From assembly GCA_001563885.1 (NCBI GenBank), contig LKMM01000065.1, positions 1 to 10,153 of the forward strand: a stretch of 10,153 bases of DNA, read 5' to 3'. The notes below the pieces were generated by a model, which saw nothing but the letters and a program-made list of their open reading frames with translations, did not search any database and was not told the origin of the DNA. This document shows positions 5,591-10,153 of the stretch, piece by piece (position 1 is the stretch's first letter; the number at the start of each line of letters is the position of its first letter). The DNA comes from Natrialbaceae archaeon B1-Br10_E2g27. Lineage in GTDB: Archaea; Halobacteriota; Halobacteria; Halobacteriales; Natrialbaceae. The position numbers and the translations under genes were made by a program.

Positions 5591-7639
5591 ATGATCCTCT
5601 CCGATGCGGACATCCTCGATCGACTCGAGGCGGGCGATCTCGTCGTTGATCCCCTCGATGACCCCGAGTTACAGATCCAGCCGGCGAGTGTCGATCTCCG
5701 ACTCGGCCGGGAGTTTCTCGAGTTCCAGCGGACGAACATCCCCTGTATTCATCCAAACTCCGAGCGTGAGGTCGATGAGTACGTCACCGAGACGGTCGTC
5801 CAAGACGGCGACGATTTCATCCTCCATCCCGGCGATTTCGTCCTCGGAACGACCCACGAACGCGTCGAGATTCCGGCCGATCTGATCGCCCACGTCGAGG
5901 GTCGATCCTCGCTCGGTCGGCTGGCAGTCGTGGTTCATGCTTCCTTACCGTACGACGAAGAGGTGTTCCTCTGGACGCCTGAAGACGGATTCGGGTTCTA
6001 CGAAATCGGCGACGTTGTCGAAAATGAGCGGCGGGCTCATGCGGTCGCGTTCGATCCGAAAACGCTCCGGGTAAGTACTCATCCAGTCACGAATTATATT
6101 ACGAACCCGACAAAGCGAATCTATCGAGTTACGCTGGAATCGGGTCGACAGGTACACGTCACCAAAGATCACAATCTGTTTACGCTCGACGAACACGGTG
6201 GTGTCGTTCGCATACCGAGCGAGGACGCCGTGGGAACTCACGTTATGGTCCCTGATCGCTTACCTGGGCCTCGCGGCACCGAAACCGACCTCGATCTCGT
6301 CTCGCTGTTCGAAGGAGACGAGGAAATTGTCGCGTATGCCACAGACGGCTTCGGTGCCGTTCGGTGGACCGATGACGTCTGCCCCTCAAGTCGCCGCCAC
6401 TACGACTCAAAAAATGCAGCCCCGCTTTCGTGTGTCAGTTCGGCCAGAACCCCGAGCGATGCCGAGGTCGCGTTCAAACAGAGCGACGCCCGACTGCCCC
6501 GGTCGATCGAGATTTCTCCGGAGTTCGGCTGGATACTTGGCTTCTACATTGCCGAAGGATCCGTTCGGCGAAAACAGGTACAGTTCGGTAATACGAATAC
6601 TGCGTTCATCGATCGAGTCGAAGCGTGGTTCGACCAGTACGATGTGAGCGTCTACCGACAAGCGCGTGAGGACGGTCTCGAGCGACTGACGATCTGTTCG
6701 GCACTGTGGGCCAAACTGTTCTCGACACTCGCAGGTAGTGGCGGAGCAAAGAACATCCCCGAGCGGGCGTGGAACTGGTCCGACGACGTCCTCGAGGGGG
6801 TACTCGAGGGGTTACTCGACGGCGACGGCTGCCAGCGTGATACCCGTGATACGTTGTATACGGCAAACGAGGCACTCGCCGACCGCACGCTCTATCTGGC
6901 GAGTCGACTTGGCTTGCTCACTTCCGCGTACAACAGGGAACGAGAGACGCACATCGAACCAAGTGACACGTACAACACTGGCATCGAGTGGTCCATCGAT
7001 TTCGCACCCGAGGCTCACAAGCGGAGCCAGTATCTACCCGTACCGAACGAGTTGCTTCGGTCGTTGCGAACTCGAGCCGGGTTGACGATGGCCGAGGCTG
7101 CCGATCGGATGGGGTATGCATCGAAGTCGAGTATCTCGAACGTCGAAAATAACGAATACGAGACGATCAAGCGGTCGACACTCCAACGGTTCCGAGACGC
7201 CTACATGGCGACAGGAGTCGATACGACCCGACTCGATCAGTTCCTCGATGGCGACGTTCGCTTCGAGCGTGTCGAACGTGTCGAAAAAACCGATCGCGTC
7301 GAGCCGACGTACGATCTCGAGGTTCAGCCGAGGGGCCGAACCATCGAGAACTTCCTCGGCGGTCGTGGGGGCGTGTTCCTCTCGAATACAGCCGGCCTCT
7401 GTGATCCGGGCTATCGCGGCCAGATCACCCTCGAGCTCTCGAATCTCGGCACCGCTCCCGTTGCGCTCACACCAGGGATGCGGATCTCACAACTGACGTT
7501 TACCGAACTCAAAACCGAAGCCGATCGACCATACGGTAGCGATCGCGGCTCGAAGTATCAGGACCAAGACGGCCCACAGGCCTCACGCATCCAGAGTGAC
7601 GACGAGTTCGGTGGCGACCAACTCGAGCGAAACTCCTGA
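5591..7639 (+). CDS. dcd: dCTP deaminase (Dcd) precursor containing an intein
   Basis: The 682-residue precursor gives, after splicing, a 200-residue dCTP deaminase, the usual size. The enzyme converts dCTP to dUTP (or to dUMP if bifunctional) for thymidylate synthesis; cytosolic trimer in the family. N-extein, residues 1-117: MILSDADILDRL start, QPASVDLRLG, and GRSSLGR at 104-110, whose Ser106 and Arg110 match active-site Ser111 and Arg115 of E. coli Dcd. C-extein, residues 600-682: TAGLCDPGYRG, QITLEL with the catalytic Glu (615 in the precursor, 133 after splicing), SQLTF, RPYG and the substrate-closing tail GSKYQDQDGPQASRI. The intein fills residues 118-599, between HA and TAG. The open frame through the whole 2,049 bases and intact motifs on both sides mean the gene should be functional once spliced. 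Whether it also has dUTPase activity, as in Methanocaldococcus jannaschii DCD-DUT, cannot be settled by eye. Confidence 0.95.
   Translation: MILSDADILDRLEAGDLVVDPLDDPELQIQPASVDLRLGREFLEFQRTNIPCIHPNSEREVDEYVTETVVQDGDDFILHPGDFVLGTTHERVEIPADLIAHVEGRSSLGRLAVVVHASLPYDEEVFLWTPEDGFGFYEIGDVVENERRAHAVAFDPKTLRVSTHPVTNYITNPTKRIYRVTLESGRQVHVTKDHNLFTLDEHGGVVRIPSEDAVGTHVMVPDRLPGPRGTETDLDLVSLFEGDEEIVAYATDGFGAVRWTDDVCPSSRRHYDSKNAAPLSCVSSARTPSDAEVAFKQSDARLPRSIEISPEFGWILGFYIAEGSVRRKQVQFGNTNTAFIDRVEAWFDQYDVSVYRQAREDGLERLTICSALWAKLFSTLAGSGGAKNIPERAWNWSDDVLEGVLEGLLDGDGCQRDTRDTLYTANEALADRTLYLASRLGLLTSAYNRERETHIEPSDTYNTGIEWSIDFAPEAHKRSQYLPVPNELLRSLRTRAGLTMAEAADRMGYASKSSISNVENNEYETIKRSTLQRFRDAYMATGVDTTRLDQFLDGDVRFERVERVEKTDRVEPTYDLEVQPRGRTIENFLGGRGGVFLSNTAGLCDPGYRGQITLELSNLGTAPVALTPGMRISQLTFTELKTEADRPYGSDRGSKYQDQDGPQASRIQSDDEFGGDQLERNS
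5942..7387 (+). mobile_element. Intein with LAGLIDADG homing endonuclease in Dcd
   Basis: In-frame 482-residue intein (precursor residues 118-599). Intein numbering: Ser1 starts SLPYDEEVFLW (block A). RIYRVTLESGRQVHVTKDHNLF is block B without its first residues, with the T-x-x-H pair Thr74 and His77. The homing-endonuclease motifs are GWILGFYIAEGS (block C, acidic Glu205) and LEGLLDGDG (block E, Asp295), both acidic residues kept, so cleavage activity is plausible. An Xre-like helix-turn-helix follows at about 372-420. TYDLEV (456-461, block F) and ENFLGG...GGVFLSN (block G) end in Asn482, with Thr as the +1 extein residue. The usual penultimate His is Ser481. The site lies between two conserved active-site motifs of Dcd, the type of location inteins favour. 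The element is mobile through endonuclease-driven gene conversion. I recall surveys that list inteins in haloarchaeal deaminase genes but cannot verify that here. Confidence 0.95.
7052..7207 (+). other. Xre-type helix-turn-helix segment inside the Dcd intein
   Basis: Precursor residues 488-539 read as a Cro/C1-type helix-turn-helix: LRSLRTRAGLTMAEAADRMG, then SKSSISNVENN and STLQRFRDAY. The pattern of LR-x-x-R-x-x-x-GLT, AA-x-x-x-G, SSISN-x-E and TL-x-R fits helices 1 to 5 of the Xre fold. It sits between endonuclease block E and splicing block F. A likely role is extra DNA contact for homing-site recognition; autoregulation of dcd is a more speculative option. It is a domain of the gene and not a separate coding region. 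Confidence 0.7.
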
Positions 7640-7663
7640 TCCAGTCACGTAATCTGATACTCG

Positions 7664-7668
7664 TTTTT
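7664..7668 (+). terminator. T-tract after dcd, possible terminator
   Basis: Five T in a row (CTCGTTTTTCG) occur 25 bases after the dcd stop codon. Archaeal termination commonly occurs at T-tracts without a strong hairpin. No convincing stem flanks it. Confidence 0.35.
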
Positions 7669-7697
7669 CGTATACACTCAGCAAATCTGTAAAAATG

Positions 7698-7704
7698 CTT
7701 ATGC
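7698..7704 (+). promoter_or_regulatory. TATA-like box of the response regulator gene
   Basis: CTTATGC lies in an A/T-rich patch (GTAAAAATGCTTATGCTTA), centred about 26 bases before the ATG at 7727. A GGAGG at 7721-7725 is only one base from the ATG, too close to work as a normal ribosome-binding site, so a leaderless transcript is more likely. Confidence 0.5.
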
Positions 7705-7726
7705 TTAGGCGAACGCTACCGGAGGC

Positions 7727-8500
7727 ATGCAACGAGATGTTACCGGTTCAAAACGGAGTTTTTCGTCTTCGGTTGGGATAGACGAACTGTTGGCGATTCT
7801 GTCCAGCGGACCTAGACGACACATCTTGTTTCATCTTCGCCAACACAAAGCTGCGACCATTGATGAACTCACCGACGTATTTCTGACCGTCGAAAACCAC
7901 GATTCAAACGAGGAAACCCGTGAAAACGTCTCGACTGAATTGCTCCACGTCCACCTTCCAAAACTCGAGGACAGTGGGCTCATAACGTACCATGTAGACC
8001 AGGGCGTCGTCGAGTCTACGGACCGAGATGCGGACATCGGCGAGTGGCTCGACCTTGCAGTTCGGTACGAAATTCAGTTCGAACGTTCAAGCGAGACGGA
8101 CACTCCGGATGGTGACCACGTTCGGATCCTGCTGGCCGACGATGAGCCAGGCTTACCGGAATCAATCGCAGCCTACATCGAACGTGAAACCGACGATATC
8201 GAGGTTACGACCGCGACGAGTGCGCTCGAGGCGATAACGCTGCTCGAGAACAATTCGTTTGACTGTATCGTCAGTGACTATCAGATGCCAGTAGTGAGTG
8301 GGCTTGATTTCCTGAAGGTCGTCCGTCGGGAAGAGCCTGCTGTCCCGTTTATCGTTTTTACCGCGAAAGGAAGCGAGACCGTCGCCAGCCAGGCAATCGC
8401 AACCGGCGTCACCGACTACGTACGGAAAGGGCCATCGACCGACCGATACGACGAGTTAGTCGAACGAGTTCGAAGCGCCGTTGCCCAGGACGGATACTGA
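7727..8500 (+). CDS. Response regulator with N-terminal winged-helix domain and C-terminal receiver
   Basis: 257 residues with two domains in reverse of the classic order. Residues about 17-105 (LLAILSSGPRRHILFHLRQH, ATIDELTDVF, LLHVHLPKLEDSGLITYH) form a winged helix like those of the haloarchaeal DUF7344-type DNA-binding proteins. A linker of about 20 residues leads to a receiver domain (about 131-255) with all phosphorylation residues: RILLADDEP with Asp138 and Asp139, phosphoacceptor Asp184 in CIVSDYQMP, Thr212 in IVFTAKG and Lys234 in YVRKG. It should be phosphorylated by a histidine kinase and act as a transcription regulator; targets are unknown. The histidine kinase gene starts 80 bases downstream with no visible promoter of its own, so the two are likely co-transcribed partners. 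The start is the only early Met and sits about 26 bases after a TATA-like box. The winged-helix family name is from memory; the receiver is certain. Confidence 0.9.
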   Translation: MQRDVTGSKRSFSSSVGIDELLAILSSGPRRHILFHLRQHKAATIDELTDVFLTVENHDSNEETRENVSTELLHVHLPKLEDSGLITYHVDQGVVESTDRDADIGEWLDLAVRYEIQFERSSETDTPDGDHVRILLADDEPGLPESIAAYIERETDDIEVTTATSALEAITLLENNSFDCIVSDYQMPVVSGLDFLKVVRREEPAVPFIVFTAKGSETVASQAIATGVTDYVRKGPSTDRYDELVERVRSAVAQDGY

Positions 8501-8580
8501 CGGCTTCAGGGGCACACCCCCCGAAACCTGCCTGCGTGACCCGGCGACGGTAGCCTGCAACCGTACGACTCCCTCATTGA

Positions 8581-10153
8581 ATGGCTTACTCCCAACAGAA
8601 CTTCGAGTTGTTGACCGAACGCATTTCGGATGCCTACTGTGCGATAGATACCGAGTGGCAAATCACCTACTGGAACGAGCGACTCGCCGAGTGGACGGGG
8701 CTACAGGCGACAGCCGTCGACGGGAAACGCATCTGGGACGTCCTTCCGGGACTTCGACACTCGACGCTCGAGAACGCGTGTCACGACGCGATGGAGCGGC
8801 GAGAATCACGCTCGTTCGAACTCCAACTGGACGATCCAGTGAACGCTTGGGTTGCCGGGGAAATCTACGCGGACGAACACGGCCTCTCGTTGCTGTTGCG
8901 TGACGTTACCGAACGCAAACAGCGTGAAAAACACCTCGAGTTATCCGAAACCTTATTCGAGAACGCACAGGATGGGCTGTTTCTCATCGACGTCACCGGA
9001 GACGAAGCCGAGTTTCGAGTAGAGCGTGTCAATCCGGCGTACGAAGCCGATACTGGGCTTTCGAACGCAGACCTCCGCGGCCGAGGTCTCCGGGATATCT
9101 TCGGGGAAACGGAGGGAACCGAGATCATAGAGCACTACCGCGAGTGTGTCACTCGACGCGAACCGATCGAGTACGACGAACGCGTATCGGTTCCCGACGG
9201 CATCTACTGGGAGACGCGGGTCGCTCCGGTGATCATCGACGGAACCATCGAAAAACTCGTCGGATCGACACGCAACATCACCCAGCGCAAAGAGCGCGAA
9301 CGCCAGTACGATGCGATCTTCAATCAGACCTACCAGTTTATCGGCCTCATCGAACCCGACGGGACGCTCCTCCAGGCCAACGACTCCGCGCTGGAATTTG
9401 GCGGCCTCGAGCGTGAAGACGTGATTGGAGCGCCGTTTTGGGAACTCGACTGGTGGCAACTCGAGGAGACAATACCGAAACGGCTCCAAGAGAGCATCGA
9501 ATCGGCTGCAGCTGGCGAATTCGTCAGATACGACGTCGAGGTAGGGGGTGTCGACGAAACGGCAATCATCGATTTCTCCATCCGACCGATTACCGACGAG
9601 CGGGGAGAGGTCAGGGTACTCGTCACGGAAGGTCGAAACATTACGGACCACAAACGGCGTGAGCGAGAACTCAAACGGAACCGGGAGTTTCTCAAACACA
9701 TCCAGTCGGTGGCCGATATCGGCGGCTGGGAGGTCGACCTCCGGTCGGAGACGGTTCAGTGGACCGAGGAGGTCTATCGGATCTGTGGGGTACCCGCTGA
9801 CTACGAGCCGACCGTCGAGGAGGCGATTGGTATGTACCACCCCGACGATAGACCGATAGTCGAGAACGCGTGGAACGCCCTCACGACCGCCGGTAAAGCG
9901 TACGATCTCGAGTTACGAATTGTAACGCCGGACGACGAGATTCGGTGGATTCGGACGATCGGTGAGCCGTGGTACGACGACGACGAAGTAATCGGCGCTC
10001 ACGGAGCGGTTCGGGACATCACCGACCGCAAAGAACGGCTGTACGAGCTCGAACAGAGCAACAAACGCCTCGAGGAGTTTGCCTCCGTGGTGAGCCACGA
10101 TCTCCGCAACCCCTTGACCGTCGCACAGCTCTCGCTGGAACTTGGCAGAGAAA
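8581..10153 (+). CDS. Multi-PAS sensor histidine kinase, cut off at the window end
   Basis: The frame runs open from ATG 8581 to the last base (524 complete codons) and has no stop, so the gene continues beyond the window. A TGA directly before the ATG (8578-8580) excludes a longer product. Four PAS-like sensor domains follow one another. Their ends are marked by the typical linkers RDVTERK (107-113), RNITQRK (231-237), RNITDHK (352-358) and RDITDRK (478-484). PAS domains at about 240-350 and 365-480 look best conserved (GLIEPDGTLLQAND; IGGWEVDLRSETVQWTEEVY; MYHPDDR). A short coiled linker then leads to the HisKA dimerisation helix, FASVVSHDLRNPL, with phosphoacceptor His506. The ATPase domain lies outside. 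There is no membrane helix or signal peptide, so it senses cytosolic cues such as redox, light or small ligands; which one is unknown. It probably signals to the response regulator immediately upstream. Confidence 0.93.
   Translation, partial: MAYSQQNFELLTERISDAYCAIDTEWQITYWNERLAEWTGLQATAVDGKRIWDVLPGLRHSTLENACHDAMERRESRSFELQLDDPVNAWVAGEIYADEHGLSLLLRDVTERKQREKHLELSETLFENAQDGLFLIDVTGDEAEFRVERVNPAYEADTGLSNADLRGRGLRDIFGETEGTEIIEHYRECVTRREPIEYDERVSVPDGIYWETRVAPVIIDGTIEKLVGSTRNITQRKERERQYDAIFNQTYQFIGLIEPDGTLLQANDSALEFGGLEREDVIGAPFWELDWWQLEETIPKRLQESIESAAAGEFVRYDVEVGGVDETAIIDFSIRPITDERGEVRVLVTEGRNITDHKRRERELKRNREFLKHIQSVADIGGWEVDLRSETVQWTEEVYRICGVPADYEPTVEEAIGMYHPDDRPIVENAWNALTTAGKAYDLELRIVTPDDEIRWIRTIGEPWYDDDEVIGAHGAVRDITDRKERLYELEQSNKRLEEFASVVSHDLRNPLTVAQLSLELGRE

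Noticed and set aside
5591..7639. Reading the dcd interruption as an insertion sequence or gene fusion
   Set aside because: The frame is continuous, splicing blocks A, B, F and G are at the exact joints, and removing 118-599 restores a normal 200-residue Dcd, so an intein explains it fully.
7721..7725. GGAGG as a Shine-Dalgarno for the response regulator
   Set aside because: Only one base separates it from the ATG, too short for normal ribosome pairing; a TATA-like box about 26 bases upstream fits a leaderless transcript better.
8501..8580. Possible terminator hairpins (GGGG-CACA-CCCC; ACGGT...ACCGT) between regulator and kinase
   Set aside because: The stems are only 4-5 bp and no T-run follows, so they are expected by chance in GC-rich DNA.
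8953..9840. Minus-strand open frame of 295 codons opposite the histidine kinase
   Set aside because: The plus-strand frame carries four PAS linkers and the H-box; the reverse frame is a by-product of codon bias.
1..10153. CRISPR arrays, tRNA or rRNA genes
   Set aside because: No regularly spaced direct repeats, cloverleaf-like sequences or rRNA signatures were seen in any spacer; all spacers are 125 bases or shorter.

Overview
The window reads as chromosomal DNA of a halophilic archaeon (class Halobacteria). The proteins are rich in Asp and Glu. Third codon positions are mostly G or C. Most genes lack a usable Shine-Dalgarno and instead carry an A/T-rich TATA-like box 25-28 bases before the start codon, the pattern of leaderless haloarchaeal transcripts. 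A relative of the Natrialbales/Natronoarchaea is my guess from protein style only. The layout looks like core metabolism plus a signalling module. I see no insertion sequence, tRNA, rRNA or CRISPR array, and no gene-free stretch over about 125 bases.

Layout: (1) 1-387, the C-terminal end of an unrecognised membrane protein. (2) 484-2817, ppsA, phosphoenolpyruvate synthase, with a 14-base palindrome upstream of its TATA box that resembles the haloarchaeal TrmB operator. (3) 2943-4028, mfnA, a PLP-dependent decarboxylase likely making beta-alanine (aspartate) or tyramine (tyrosine). (4) 4029-4149, a structured spacer with a perfect 14-bp inverted repeat and three ACCGGT sites spaced exactly 31 bases apart. 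(5) 4150-4473, a small four-helix membrane protein, and 4474-4812 on the minus strand, pth2, peptidyl-tRNA hydrolase; their stop codons touch. (6) 4898-5524, a Tat-exported thioredoxin-fold (DsbA-like) lipoprotein, divergent from pth2. (7) 5591-7639, dcd, dCTP deaminase, interrupted by a 482-residue intein. (8) 7727-8500, a response regulator with its winged-helix domain in front of the receiver, followed by (9) 8581 to the window end, a soluble multi-PAS histidine kinase cut off just after its phosphoacceptor His.

How they fit: ppsA supplies PEP for gluconeogenesis, mfnA probably supplies beta-alanine for coenzyme A, pth2 recycles peptidyl-tRNA, and dcd supplies dUTP/dUMP for thymidylate. 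These are housekeeping genes that need not be functionally linked. The regulator and kinase form a probable two-component pair on one transcript.

The strongest item is the intein in Dcd. It has Ser at position 1, Asn at the end, Thr as +1 residue, Ser instead of the usual penultimate His, a LAGLIDADG homing endonuclease with both acidic residues kept, and an extra Xre-like helix-turn-helix between the endonuclease and the C-terminal splicing block. Other points worth testing are the TrmB-like palindrome, the 31-base-spaced ACCGGT array, and the reversed domain order of the response regulator.
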